From contig CACWHI010000001.1 in assembly GCA_902760595.1 (NCBI GenBank), positions 188,963 to 252,962 on the forward strand: 64,000 bases of DNA. The letters run 5' to 3'. The DNA comes from an uncultured Eubacteriales bacterium. Lineage in GTDB: Bacteria > Bacillota > Clostridia > Christensenellales > Aristaeellaceae. Made by a program: the position numbers and the translations under genes. Below are positions 10,101 through 19,470 of the stretch, piece after piece; position 1 is the first letter of the stretch, and the number at the start of each line of letters is the position of its first letter. The notes beneath the pieces are model-generated. The model saw only the letters and a list, made by a program, of their open reading frames with translations, was not told the origin of the DNA and did not search any database.

Positions 10101-10642
10101 AGGACCGTCTTTTCATCCGGCAGACCGTGATCCATCAGCTCGATATAAAAATGATCCGGTCCCATGATCCCGGACATGCGGTGAACAAAGGCCCGTGCAT
10201 CCTCATAGCGGCCGTCCAGCAAGGCACGGCTCAGGTCGCCGGAAAGACAGGCTGACAGGGCGATGAGGCCTTCGTGATGCTGTTCCAAAAGCGCATAATC
10301 GATGCGAGGCTTATAGTAAAACCCCTCGGTAAAGGCCAGACTGTCCAGCAGGCACAGATTGCGGTAGCCCGTTTCGTTCTCGCACAGAAGGATCAGGTGT
10401 GCCATCCCTCGCTGCTGGACCAGACGGTTCTCGGCCACATACATCTCACAGCCGATCACGGGGTGCAGTCCCGCTTCTGTCATGGCCGACCAGAACTCGA
10501 CAGCGCCGTACAGTACGCCGTGATCCGTGATGGCGCAGGCGTCCTGGCCCAATTCCTTGAGCCGTGGGATCAGGCGCTTGATGCGGCAGGCGCCGTCAAG
10601 AAGGCTGTATTCAGTATGTAAATGCAGATGCGCGAAAGCCAT
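7193..10642 (-). CDS. dnaE: DNA polymerase III alpha subunit
   Basis: Replicative DNA polymerase (C-family), 1149 residues from the start I prefer. The N-terminal PHP domain begins 'AHLHLHTEYSLLDGA' at about residues 3-17. The polymerase palm carries the catalytic triad motif PDIDVDF near residue 391. The OB-fold lies near 985-1060 ('GGLLADVSTKLTKKGDQMAYLTLED'). I choose the ATG at 10642 because AGGAG lies eight bases upstream and the PHP domain starts at once; a longer in-frame reading from 10720 runs through an upstream terminator stem. The length and order match the DnaE type, not PolC. The gene appears monocistronic. Confidence 0.97.
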   Translation of the reverse strand: MAFAHLHLHTEYSLLDGACRIKRLIPRLKELGQDACAITDHGVLYGAVEFWSAMTEAGLHPVIGCEMYVAENRLVQQRGMAHLILLCENETGYRNLCLLDSLAFTEGFYYKPRIDYALLEQHHEGLIALSACLSGDLSRALLDGRYEDARAFVHRMSGIMGPDHFYIELMDHGLPDEKTVLPRLVRLSEETGIPMVVTNDCHYLTLADAEAQEVLMCIQTGKTLEDDKRMRMQTDQLYVKSEAEMRELFPAFPEAIERTEEIAKRCQLSFDFKTIHLPRYPIDTGETAEQMLRRLCREGLSQRYAADRQDARDRLEYELSVIIQMGYVDYFLIVWDFIRYAREHGIMVGPGRGSGAGSIVAYCLNITQLDPLKYQLLFERFLNPERVTMPDIDVDFCYERRQEVIEYVARRYGHDHVSQIITFGTMAARAAIRDVGRVLGYSYQETDAIAKAIPTELGMTLTAALEQSKDLRHMVDTDPRVSRLYDIALQLEGMPRHASTHAAGVLITNRPVTEYIPLQTNDGVITTQYPMGIIEKLGLLKMDFLGLRTLTVIRDTLDLMRESGVSMTPQDIPLDDPKVYQMIASGDTDGVFQLEGAGMRSFLMSMQPQNFEDIIAAISLYRPGPMESIPRYIAGKQDPVSVHYESPLLEPILSVTYGCMVYQEQVMQIVRDLAGYSYGRSDLVRRAMAKKKHDVMAKERKYFVYGSEEEGVPGAVSRGVPAEVAEHIFDEMTAFASYAFNKSHAAAYGVVAVQTAWLKYYYPAEFLAAMMNSVVGNTPKINAYIQECRDKHIPVLKPDINHSHLRFSVERGADGKAYVRFGLNGIKNVGDRCVEECIHERDSAGPFADLFEFCRRCAGPELNKRALESLIKAGCFDYTGINRAAMLAVYDTLLDTESRQRKVRSTGQLSLFDSAFGVTPAASRNEYPDVTPYTYEEMLKQEREMTGVYLSGHPLQKYEAALKRLPASTGTIFDQAAENDGLGLDGKKVRLGGLLADVSTKLTKKGDQMAYLTLEDLTGQIECLAFPRVYQAYQSLLQADQPVILSGRLSVREDEAPKVIVETAEPLLKQEEQSPGPSQGKLYLRLSSDQRELAEAILLKYPGKIPVYLNDRSLNKTFRAPESMWITDAPGLIAELESLLGQENVKLVK

Positions 10643-10673
10643 GGCTCTACTCCTGGAACATGATTTCCTGTTA

Positions 10674-10718
10674 TAAAGAGGGGAGGAGAACAGTTCCTTC
10701 GGAATCGTTCCCCTCCCC
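10674..10718 (-). terminator. Terminator of the upstream secreted-protein gene
   Basis: On the minus strand a GC-rich imperfect stem (GGGGAGG...CCTCCCC arms with a GATTCCGAAGGAA-type tip) is followed by TCTTT. It lies between the stop of the secreted-protein gene and the start of dnaE. The U tract is short. Confidence 0.6.
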
Positions 10719-10748
10719 AATCATTTCAGGTTCTGTCGATGCTTATGA

Positions 10749-12230
10749 TCAGTTGCCAAGCTGGCCCTGAACAGTGGAAAGCGCGGTCTGGAACACAGTG
10801 TCGAGGAGGCCGTTGAGCTGATCCTCAGTGATCCAGTTGGTGGCCGCGTCATCCTTCAGCAGCGGGAAGGCCTGCTTTTCGGTCTGCAGTACCTGAGCGA
10901 TCATGACAACCTCTTCACCGGACTTGGCGTCCATCTGCAGGAATTCGGCGCCGGTGTCGTCCTGCGCGATCGTGCAGGTCGCGTACATCGTCATCGTCTG
11001 GCCGTTGGAGGTCATGTTCACTTCATATACCATGTGGTCGGCGTCTTCTTCGGTCTTCTTGGCGGTCATTTCAAGGCCACCGACACGGACAGTCGCTTCT
11101 TCGTCCTTATACTGGACGAACATCATTTCCTGACCCTGGGCATAGACCACGTACGTATTGTCCGCGTACTGCATACGCATGATCTCCTGGCCCTGCTGCG
11201 TCATCACGGCCTGGCCGCTGACAGGCATGCCAAAGTCATTCAGCTCAAAGGACGCGTCCATGGTCATGATCTCCTGACCGTTCTGGGACATGACGACGTG
11301 TTCGTTGCCCTTGTTCGGGAAGTCGAGCCAGAAGGAGTTCTTTTCAAGGTTCATGGCCATCTCGTACTTGATCTCATCGTCGCCGGTATTAACCGCCACA
11401 TCTGCGTCCAGCTTCAGGCCGTTGTCAGAAGTGTTGACGCTCACGTTGAAAAGCATCTTCGCTTCTTCGGGCATCGAGAAGTCGCCGTTCATGGTCATTT
11501 CGCCGGTGGCCTGGTTCACAGTCATCTGCATCTGCCAGCCCTTCATCAGCTCGATCATCTGATCGCGGATGCTGCTCCAGACGCTGTTGAACTGCTCGGC
11601 GTCATACTGCGCGCCAAACACCGGCAGATAGCGGCCCATGATGTCCTGGAAGGAAGCGTCGGCCATCAGCTCTTCGATGGCTTCGGCATAGAGGGGGCCG
11701 TACTTTTCGCCGTTCAGCTTGATGGTGACCACGTCGCCGTTCACTTCCTGCTCCAGGGCGGGCATGATCTTCTGCATCATCTTCGCGTAGAGGCCCATCA
11801 GGGTCTGGAAGTCTTCGGGGATCTTTTCGGGATCGATGCCGAGGGTCTTGAGGTAGCTCAGGAGCTTATTGGGCAGGTTTTCAAAGAAGTCCTTGATGGT
11901 TTCAAACTTGATTGCCATGGTGCTGCCCTGATACTTAAGGTAGGCGGCCTCATTGTCGATCTGGAGAGTGGCGATTTCTTCATCATTCTCGCCGACCATC
12001 AGGTTGATGGTGCCGGACTCGTTCTGGCCGATCAGCATCTGGTAGCTCTGACCTTGGGCGGATTCAACCATGTACACATCCTTGGCCTGCAGGTCAAGAC
12101 CGCTGAGGAAGGCGTTCAGATGCTCCATGAAGCTGGAGTAGGAGACCTGCTCGGGAGCAGCCTCGCCCAGGCTCACAGCGCTGACGGACAGCATCATGAG
12201 GGCAAGAAGTATCGCAAGAATTCTTTTCAT
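10749..12230 (-). CDS. Secreted protein of unknown function
   Basis: I do not recognise a family. The 493-residue product has a clear signal peptide (about residues 1-24, cleavage near SLGEA). The exported part is acidic and Met/Gln-rich, with alternating hydrophobic strands: several 'GQEIMxMxxxxELNDFGMPVSGQAVMTQQGQEIMRMQYADNTYVVYAQGQEMM'-type repeats in the second half suggest a large beta-sheet barrel or sandwich of the lipoprotein-carrier kind. That fold is an inference. No cysteine near the cleavage site indicates lipidation. It has its own promoter and a terminator, so it is probably monocistronic. Confidence 0.7.
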   Translation of the reverse strand: MKRILAILLALMMLSVSAVSLGEAAPEQVSYSSFMEHLNAFLSGLDLQAKDVYMVESAQGQSYQMLIGQNESGTINLMVGENDEEIATLQIDNEAAYLKYQGSTMAIKFETIKDFFENLPNKLLSYLKTLGIDPEKIPEDFQTLMGLYAKMMQKIMPALEQEVNGDVVTIKLNGEKYGPLYAEAIEELMADASFQDIMGRYLPVFGAQYDAEQFNSVWSSIRDQMIELMKGWQMQMTVNQATGEMTMNGDFSMPEEAKMLFNVSVNTSDNGLKLDADVAVNTGDDEIKYEMAMNLEKNSFWLDFPNKGNEHVVMSQNGQEIMTMDASFELNDFGMPVSGQAVMTQQGQEIMRMQYADNTYVVYAQGQEMMFVQYKDEEATVRVGGLEMTAKKTEEDADHMVYEVNMTSNGQTMTMYATCTIAQDDTGAEFLQMDAKSGEEVVMIAQVLQTEKQAFPLLKDDAATNWITEDQLNGLLDTVFQTALSTVQGQLGN

Positions 12231-12294
12231 GTGTTTTATTTCCTTTCTGCCTGGGATCAGGCATGTTTTCGGACGTTAATGTCCGTGTATGCAG

Positions 12295-12323
12295 AGTATA
12301 CCACGGGTATCCCGTTTTTGCAA
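12295..12323 (-). promoter_or_regulatory. Promoter for the secreted-protein gene
   Basis: On the minus strand TTGCAA (12318-12323) is separated by 17 bp from TATACT (12295-12300), a good sigma-A match, about 65 bp upstream of the ATG. The divergent enolase promoter lies about 130 bp away. Confidence 0.7.
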
Positions 12324-12454
12324 TTGAAAGTTTATTCTTTGCAAAGGTTTTACAATTTTTGACACACAAAAACCTAATTTTGAACAGGATCCTGTGATCT
12401 TAGCGATTACAGATGGCGTAAGCTGGTGAAATCATCGAAATCTGAGACGTGTTC

Positions 12455-12482
12455 TTGACAAATGACCTTCTTATGTTATAAT
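12455..12482 (+). promoter_or_regulatory. Promoter of eno
   Basis: TTGACA (12455-12460), a 16-bp spacer and TATAAT (12477-12482) give perfect hexamers. The start codon is about 95 bp downstream, leaving a leader of roughly 85 nt. The remainder of the 347-bp divergent intergenic region shows nothing else I recognise. Confidence 0.85.
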
Positions 12483-12493
12483 CAGACAGGTGA

Positions 12494-13873
<1,380 letters not shown>

Positions 13874-13888
13874 TTCACAAGTCAAAGA

Positions 13889-13919
13889 CAGCGGGTGCGA
13901 TTTCGCACCCGCTGTTTTG
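13889..13919 (+). terminator. Terminator of eno
   Basis: An 11-bp perfect stem (CAGCGGGTGCG / CGCACCCGCTG) with ATTT loop and a TTTT tail lies 15 bp after the eno stop. It may also block transcription from the convergent operon. Confidence 0.85.
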
Positions 13920-13931
13920 ATGGAATCGAAA

Positions 13932-14969
13932 CTATCTCAGTGTGATATACCCGGCCTGCGCGATCGCGGCCTGCCCGGCATCGGAGACCATCCAGTCCAC
14001 GAAGCGCCGGGCATTTTCGTTTTCCTTCCGGTAGACGGCATAATAGTAGACGGTGTAGGGATAAGCGCCGGAGCGCAGGTTTTCGGGGCTGGGCTCAACG
14101 CCGTCCACAGAAAGCACCTTCAGACTGCCGGTCTTATACAGCGCGTCCACATAATACAGGTAGGAGTAGCCGAGGGCATTCAGGCTGTTGTCATAGTTGC
14201 CGATCTGCTTGATCAGGTCGGACATGCCGTTTGAGATATAGTTCTCCTTCGCGCGCTCGAGAGGGACGTCCTTCATCACCAGCTCCTCCATCGCCGTCTG
14301 GCTCCCGGAGCCGTGCGGGCGCTGGTAGGGCTGAATGGGCAGCGTATCGCCGCCGACGTCGCTCCAGAAGATAATCTTACCGGCATAGATCTGACGGATC
14401 TGTTCCGCCGTCAGCTGCTCCACCGGATTCCTGCTGTTGACCAGGAAGACGAAGGCGTCATAGCAGACCGGCACCATGACGAGATCTGCCCCGGCCGCCT
14501 CCGCCGCGGCGCGCTCATCCGCGTTCGGACCCGTACCGAGCACGATGTCGATGGGATGTGTGTCGTCCATGACGGTGCGGCGGGACTGGATCGCCACCAT
14601 GGGGTTGGCAAGCCCGCGGGTCAGCCGATCGTAGGCGTAGGGCGTCGTAGAGAAGTTTACGAAGCCGTTCAGGTCCTCCTCCGGCAGCTTCAGCCACTGC
14701 CGCGCCAGCTCCATGGCCAGCGGCACGCAGACAGTGCTGCCGTCGATGGAAGGATAGTCGCCCCATTCCTGCAGCAGCACGCCCTCGGCGCCCTCCAGCG
14801 GCGCGGCTGACCCCAGCTGGAATTCATTTGTCTCGCCCACCACGTCGACCCAACTGTCCGGCCGGGCGATGGACTGGTTGATCTGACCCCAGGAGCCGCT
14901 CTCTGCCAGGACAGGGAACGTGGACAAGAGACAGCATAAGACAGTAAAAACTACAATGGTTTGACGCAT
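13932..14969 (-). CDS. PstS-like phosphate/anion-binding protein
   Basis: Exported periplasmic-binding-protein-like product, 345 residues, with an N-terminal signal peptide and no lipobox that I can see. The PstS-type C-terminal pattern is present: 'VFLVNSRNPVEQLTAEQIRQIYAGKIIFWSDVGG', then 'QPYQRPHGSGSQTAMEELVM', the region that holds the anion in PstS. No PstC, PstA or PstB genes lie nearby, so it may be a binding or sensing protein instead of a transporter part. The ATG at 14969 follows AAGGAGAT by about seven bases; an ATG at 14990 overlaps the preceding gene. It is the last gene of the operon starting near 19.3 kb. Confidence 0.75.
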   Translation of the reverse strand: MRQTIVVFTVLCCLLSTFPVLAESGSWGQINQSIARPDSWVDVVGETNEFQLGSAAPLEGAEGVLLQEWGDYPSIDGSTVCVPLAMELARQWLKLPEEDLNGFVNFSTTPYAYDRLTRGLANPMVAIQSRRTVMDDTHPIDIVLGTGPNADERAAAEAAGADLVMVPVCYDAFVFLVNSRNPVEQLTAEQIRQIYAGKIIFWSDVGGDTLPIQPYQRPHGSGSQTAMEELVMKDVPLERAKENYISNGMSDLIKQIGNYDNSLNALGYSYLYYVDALYKTGSLKVLSVDGVEPSPENLRSGAYPYTVYYYAVYRKENENARRFVDWMVSDAGQAAIAQAGYITLR

Positions 14970-14982
14970 GATTCGATCTCCT

Positions 14983-16611
14983 TCATTCATCTTCCGCTTC
15001 GTCGGGGTTAATCAACTGCAGGAAACGGATATCCACCCAGAACCGATTCCTGTATTCATCCTCAGGATGCGCACGGCAGCGTCCGTTCTCACTGCTGTTT
15101 AAAACAACAGTTATCCCATTTGGCAGATAGCGCAGGGGATGATCCGTATACGCGTCCGCATAAACCGGCACAGGCGAACCGTCTTCAGAGGCGAGCAGCG
15201 CGTATGCATAAATGTGCGGATCCGCCGCTGTTCCCATGTCTGCTCCCGTCGTGCCGTTATCGCCGTTATAATAGGTGAAATCGCCAGGCTTGCCCCAGCT
15301 GCTCAGCTTGACTTCCAGGCCGTCCGGCAGAGAGACACGCTCCAGACTGACACAGCCGCCGAAGGCTGTTTCCGCCAGGCGGGTCACCGTGGGCGGGATC
15401 GTCACGCTGTTCAGCCGTCCGAGCGCGTAGAAGGCGTATTCGCCGATCTCCCTGAGTCCGATCGGCAGCGAGATGGTCTTGAGCGGTGAGTTCTGGTCGT
15501 CACTGTCGAAGGCAAAGTCCGCGATACGCTCAACACCTCTGGGGACGTCGTAATGCTCCGCCGTCGCGCCGTGCGGGTAGCGCAGCAGCGTCTTCATCTC
15601 CGCGTCGAACAGCACGCCGTCCACCGCGCGGTAGAGCGGGTTGCCCGGCTCGACCGCATATCCTCCGATCGTTGTTTCATCCATACCGGGCAGTGTGCCG
15701 CGGAAGTCGGATGCCAGGATCAGCCGGTCGATATTCATCGCGTACAGACTCTCCTGGGAGCACACTTCGCGAATGCAGCCCGGGAGGCGGAGCTCTGCCA
15801 GATTCAGTCCGTACATTGACATATCACCAAATACGCGCAGGGTCTCAGGCAGTACGATATAGCGGAGTGAAGGATATAGATCATCATCCATCTCGTCGGC
15901 GAACAGCCCTTTGCAGCGCCGGTCGCCCGGTCGGAAGTCAGCGAGAATGGACTCAGATTCCTCTGATTCATCCAAATTACCCAGCCACAGGCCGCCCAGG
16001 ATCGTCACGCCGTTGTGTACATACAGCGTATCGCCTTCCATATGCCAGGTCGGTATCTCCTCGAGTCCGCGATCGGGGACGAAGCCCCAGAGCGGTTGCC
16101 CATCGACCAGGACTTCGGCATAAACCCATTCCTGATCCATGGCAGGTGCCGGAAAGCGATTGAGCTCCGTGATCTCCGTCCCTGCCGCCAGTAGGCAGAG
16201 TGTTTGACCGCCCGGTTCATCGGCAAGTGTCAGCGGCTGCGTGAGTCGGAGCGGAGTTAAGGCCGGTTCCATAAAATCCGCGTCAAGTTCCGCGTCAGGC
16301 CGGCGGAGCCAGGCCGTATGATATTGCCCATCCTCTCTGGCATACCGGATCCAGAGCCACTGCCTGTTTTTGATTTGAGCAATGACCGTGACATCACCGT
16401 CAGACAGAAGCCTCTGCTTGAACCGCGCTTCTTTGTACGGGGCCAGGTAAAGCGTTAACGCCTCGCCCGCAGCGACTGGAAGCTGCTCAGGCTCATAGCT
16501 ATATTGATCTCCTTTAAGCCAGGGCACATTCGAAAACGGACCTGCTGCCAGGGCCGGGATGGCGGCCCAGAGCAGGACCGCCAGAATGAGCAGCGTTTTT
16601 AATCTTCTCAT
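14983..16611 (-). CDS. Secreted BspA-like leucine-rich-repeat protein
   Basis: 542-residue exported protein with signal peptide (about 1-23). The first third resembles tandem SH3-like beta modules ('LPVAAGEALTLYLAPYKEARFKQRLL', 'LADEPGGQTLCLLAAGTEITELNRF'). The second half is LRR_5/BspA-type: 'LPETLRVFGDMSMYGLNLAELRLPG', 'ISLPIGLREIGEYAFYALGRLNSVTIPPTVTRLAETAF'. Such proteins usually mediate surface contacts. The start overlaps the deacetylase stop by four bases, so translation is coupled. No wall-anchor motif is visible. Function is inferred only at domain level. Confidence 0.75.
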   Translation of the reverse strand: MRRLKTLLILAVLLWAAIPALAAGPFSNVPWLKGDQYSYEPEQLPVAAGEALTLYLAPYKEARFKQRLLSDGDVTVIAQIKNRQWLWIRYAREDGQYHTAWLRRPDAELDADFMEPALTPLRLTQPLTLADEPGGQTLCLLAAGTEITELNRFPAPAMDQEWVYAEVLVDGQPLWGFVPDRGLEEIPTWHMEGDTLYVHNGVTILGGLWLGNLDESEESESILADFRPGDRRCKGLFADEMDDDLYPSLRYIVLPETLRVFGDMSMYGLNLAELRLPGCIREVCSQESLYAMNIDRLILASDFRGTLPGMDETTIGGYAVEPGNPLYRAVDGVLFDAEMKTLLRYPHGATAEHYDVPRGVERIADFAFDSDDQNSPLKTISLPIGLREIGEYAFYALGRLNSVTIPPTVTRLAETAFGGCVSLERVSLPDGLEVKLSSWGKPGDFTYYNGDNGTTGADMGTAADPHIYAYALLASEDGSPVPVYADAYTDHPLRYLPNGITVVLNSSENGRCRAHPEDEYRNRFWVDIRFLQLINPDEAEDE

Positions 16612-17240
16612 AGTCTGTCGTCAGCGTCCTTCTGATATACGTTGGAGTAGAGCCAGCCCTTCTGCGGCGTCACACCGCATTGGTCGAAAAGCTCCCCACA
16701 GGTCACAAAGCTGTAGCCCTGCTGCCTGAGCGACGGAATGATCTCCCGGAGCGCTTCCACTGTGTTCGTATTGCCCATAGAATCGTGCAGCAGGATGATT
16801 TCGCCGTCCCTTGCGTTTTCCAGGGTCAGTCGAACGCGCTCCTCGACGCTGGTTTCCGGCAGCCAATCCTTACAGCCGGCGCCGCAGATGAAGGTCAGAT
16901 CCACCTTGTCATACAGCGTGCGGCTGACATCGATATAGGGCGGCCGGAAGAAGCGGGGCGCGCGCCCGGCCAGGGCGATGATCCTTTCGCTGCAGTATTC
17001 GACCTCGGAGCGGATCTCCGCCGCCGTCATCCCGCTCATGCGGCTGTGGGTCTTCGAATGGTTGTTGAGCTCACAGCCCAGGGCCAGCGCCCTTTGCGCG
17101 ACAAGCGCGGACGCTTCGTCGATATTGTCCGCGATCAGGAAAAAGGAGGCCACGATTCCCTGCTCCTGCAGGATATCCAGCACCTGCGGCGTCGTCACCG
17201 TGTTGGGGCCGTCGTCAAAGGTCAGCGCGATCCTTTTCAT
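16608..17240 (-). CDS. Polysaccharide deacetylase (NodB homology)
   Basis: Carbohydrate esterase family 4-like enzyme that removes N-acetyl groups from chitooligosaccharide or peptidoglycan sugars. The 210-residue protein is essentially one NodB domain: TFDDGPN at residues 7-13 (catalytic base and metal Asp), 'NHSKTHSRM' near 59-67 (metal-binding His pair), 'FFRPPYID' near 97 and 'ILLHDS' near 148. There is no signal peptide, so the enzyme may act inside the cell, which is unusual for peptidoglycan deacetylases. It lies between a NahK-like kinase and an LRR protein in one operon, pointing to amino-sugar chemistry. Confidence 0.85.
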   Translation of the reverse strand: MKRIALTFDDGPNTVTTPQVLDILQEQGIVASFFLIADNIDEASALVAQRALALGCELNNHSKTHSRMSGMTAAEIRSEVEYCSERIIALAGRAPRFFRPPYIDVSRTLYDKVDLTFICGAGCKDWLPETSVEERVRLTLENARDGEIILLHDSMGNTNTVEALREIIPSLRQQGYSFVTCGELFDQCGVTPQKGWLYSNVYQKDADDRL

Positions 17241-17258
17241 CCGCCGTTCCTCCTGAAA

Positions 17259-18317
17259 TCATAGTTCGGCAATGGTTTTCTGCATCTCCCGCCACTTGCT
17301 TTCCATATCCCGCACCAGCGCGATCTGCGTCCTGGCGCGGTCAAGGTTGTGCTCAGGACGGGTGATATGGAAATAGGTATCTCCCTGCAGGTAATCCGTC
17401 AGGAAGCGTACACCGCATTCCAGCGTCATCAGGCGGGCGCCGTCGCACAGGGTATCGCGCTCCATTTGCGTCATGCTGTCGGCGTATACAGATACGAAGC
17501 CCTCTGAGAATGCGCGGAACAGCTCAAGGGACATCCGGACCTTGCTCAGGTTGCGCTCGTCCTCGGCGGCCTCGGACGCGCCGAAGCGGATCGCGTCTCC
17601 GAAGTCATAGGCCGCGAGGCCGGGCATCACGGTATCCAGGTCCACGATGCACAGCGGCTCGCGCGTGGCCTCGTCCAGCATCACGTTGTTCAGCTTCGTG
17701 TCGTTGTGCGTCACGCGAAGGGGCAGCTCCCCGGATTCAAGAAGCTGTATGAGCTTTCCCGCGGACGCTTCGCGTTCAAGGAAAAACGCGATCTCGTCCC
17801 GCACATCGGCGGCGCGGTTTTTTCTGTCCGCCTCGATCGCCCTGTGGAAGGCCTGAAAACGCTTAGGCGTATGGTGGAAGTCTGGAATGACCTCCGTCAG
17901 GCGTTCGGCGGGAAAGTCGGACATCTGGCGCTGGAAGCTGCCGAACGCTTTTCCCGCCTGACGGAAGTCGTTCGGGCTTTCCACCTGGTCCAGGCAGATG
18001 CTGCCCGTCACGTATTCGTACACGCGCCAGAGCTGGTTGCCCTCTTCGAGGATATACAGCTGTTCATCCGTTGTGGGGACGAGCTGCAGCACCTGCCGCG
18101 GATCACTGACCTTTTCGCGGATATGGTCCGTGACCAGGATGACGTTGCGCATCAGTCCGTCCGCGTCGGGGAAGGTGCGTGTGTTGACGTTCTGCAGCAC
18201 ATACAGGTGCGGCCTGTTGGTCACGACCAGATACGTTTTGTTAATGTGTCCGGAGCCGAAATCCACGCATCCGATGGGGGTGCCGTCCAGCTGAAAACGG
18301 GAAACGATATCAAGCAT
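17259..18317 (-). CDS. NahK-like N-acetylhexosamine 1-kinase (APH-fold phosphotransferase)
   Basis: Predicted cytoplasmic sugar kinase phosphorylating the anomeric position of N-acetylhexosamines. The N-terminus ('GSGHINKTYLV', 'YVLQNVNTRTFPD', 'LMRNV') follows the pattern I know from bifidobacterial NahK (lacto-N-biose/GNB pathway). APH-fold catalytic motifs are intact: 'VTHNDTKLNNVMLD' near 203-216 and 'IVDLDTVMPGLAAYDFGD' near 222-239. It is 352 residues, normal for the family. It is the second gene of a five-gene operon. No lacto-N-biose phosphorylase is in the window, so substrate is inferred from family only. Confidence 0.75.
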   Translation of the reverse strand: MLDIVSRFQLDGTPIGCVDFGSGHINKTYLVVTNRPHLYVLQNVNTRTFPDADGLMRNVILVTDHIREKVSDPRQVLQLVPTTDEQLYILEEGNQLWRVYEYVTGSICLDQVESPNDFRQAGKAFGSFQRQMSDFPAERLTEVIPDFHHTPKRFQAFHRAIEADRKNRAADVRDEIAFFLEREASAGKLIQLLESGELPLRVTHNDTKLNNVMLDEATREPLCIVDLDTVMPGLAAYDFGDAIRFGASEAAEDERNLSKVRMSLELFRAFSEGFVSVYADSMTQMERDTLCDGARLMTLECGVRFLTDYLQGDTYFHITRPEHNLDRARTQIALVRDMESKWREMQKTIAEL

Positions 18318-18346
18318 TTCAGGTGATACCTCCGGTAATCTGACGT

Positions 18347-19270
18347 TCAGCCGTTTGCGGGATCGTCGCCGGTCCTGTAGGGAACGATCGCGGCCGGCGC
18401 GACCTCGCTGGCGGGATCCGCGTGCACGTGCTGGTCGTCAAAGAATATATGCGCGCCGAACTGTTCCAGGATCTCCTTTTTCCTGACGCCGCCAAGGAAG
18501 AAAGCTTCGTCCACGCGCACGTGCCAGTAGCGCAGGGTTTTGATGGCGCGCTCATGGGCGGGGATACTGCGTGAGGTGACCAGAGCGGTCCTGATCGGAG
18601 CCTTTTCACTCTCCGGGAACATTGTCTGGAGATTGGACAGCGTCATCAGGAAGTTGGCGAAGGGTCCCTTGGAAAGCGGCACGTTGGCGTGCTCGCGTTC
18701 ATAGGTCTGGAAAGCCTCGATGCCGTCATGCCGGAAGATCCGCTCCGCCTCCGCGCCGAAAAGCACCGCGTCGCCGTCGAACGCGATCCGGATCTGGTCG
18801 ATCTCCTCAGCTGGTTCGGCCGGGTGGCCTTCAGTCAGGAGCATGCCGGCCGCGAATCCGGCGTTGATGGCGTCCTGGACGTCGGGACGATAGGCCGAAA
18901 GGAAGAGGTCGGTCCGGAACGCTTTAAGATACGGGGATACCGGCGCTCCGCTCGTCAGCGCGGCGCGGCTGATATCCAGCCCGTAGTGCTCGATCGAATG
19001 GAGGATCCTCAGGCTTGTATCCGGGCTGTTGCGCGACATGATGATGACCTCCACGAGGCGCTTGTCCGGGACCAGTTCATTCAGCCTGAGAAACGCGCGG
19101 ATCAGGGGAAAGGCGACGCCTTTTTTCAGGACGGTGTTCTCGTTATCCATCTGGTACTGGACATACGCGTCCAGCCCTCGCTCCTCGTAGATGTGGTTTT
19201 CCACCTCGAGATCAAACAGGGCGCGGGAGGATATGCCGATCACCAGGGGCTGTGTGAGATCGTAAGCCAT
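18347..19270 (-). CDS. Cytosolic 5'-nucleotidase (NT5C1-like family)
   Basis: Bacterial member of the 5'-nucleotidase family related to eukaryotic cytosolic NT5C1, removing phosphate from nucleoside monophosphates. Typical motifs: 'LVIGISSRALFDLEVENHIYEERGL' region at the N-terminus, 'EVIIMSRNSPDTSLRI', 'YGLDISRAALTSGAPVSPYLKAF' and the later 'IRIAFDGDAVLFG' containing the phosphatase Asp pair. I take the ATG at 19270, after GAGGAAA, because homology begins there; the reading could extend upstream to 19333. It is the first gene after the promoter at 19336-19364. Confidence 0.85.
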   Translation of the reverse strand: MAYDLTQPLVIGISSRALFDLEVENHIYEERGLDAYVQYQMDNENTVLKKGVAFPLIRAFLRLNELVPDKRLVEVIIMSRNSPDTSLRILHSIEHYGLDISRAALTSGAPVSPYLKAFRTDLFLSAYRPDVQDAINAGFAAGMLLTEGHPAEPAEEIDQIRIAFDGDAVLFGAEAERIFRHDGIEAFQTYEREHANVPLSKGPFANFLMTLSNLQTMFPESEKAPIRTALVTSRSIPAHERAIKTLRYWHVRVDEAFFLGGVRKKEILEQFGAHIFFDDQHVHADPASEVAPAAIVPYRTGDDPANG

Positions 19271-19335
19271 TTCATTTCCTCGGTCGTTCTGAATGTGATG
19301 CTTTGTGCGCGTGGCACTTCGCACGAATCGCAAGC

Positions 19336-19364
19336 ATTATAGCATAATGCAGGAATAAAAACAA
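19336..19364 (-). promoter_or_regulatory. Promoter of the nucleotidase-kinase-deacetylase operon
   Basis: On the minus strand TTGTTT (19359-19364), 17 bp, TATAAT (19336-19341) with a TGC extended -10. It lies about 65 bp before the nucleotidase ATG and just outside the large palindrome. Confidence 0.7.
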
Positions 19365-19371
19365 TGAGGCT

Positions 19372-19449
19372 GTTGCACATGTTAGTACACCGCCCTCATC
19401 CGTCACGCCGAAGGCGTGACGGATGAGGGCGGTCATGTACTTGCGCAAC
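19372..19449. repeat. Large palindromic element (REP/MITE-like)
   Basis: A 20-bp perfect inverted repeat, CCGCCCTCATCCGTCACGCC (19390-19409) and its complement (19413-19432), encloses only three bases. Imperfect outer arms continue to GTTGC (19372) and GCAAC (19449), so the 78-bp element is nearly one cruciform. It lies between divergently oriented transcription units' ends: downstream of the ABC transporter ATPase gene and upstream of the nucleotidase promoter. It lacks the usual T tract. It could be a transcription-stopping hairpin or a non-autonomous mobile palindrome. No second copy was seen in the window. Confidence 0.75.
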
Positions 19450-19470
19450 AACCCCGGTTGCTGAGTATGC

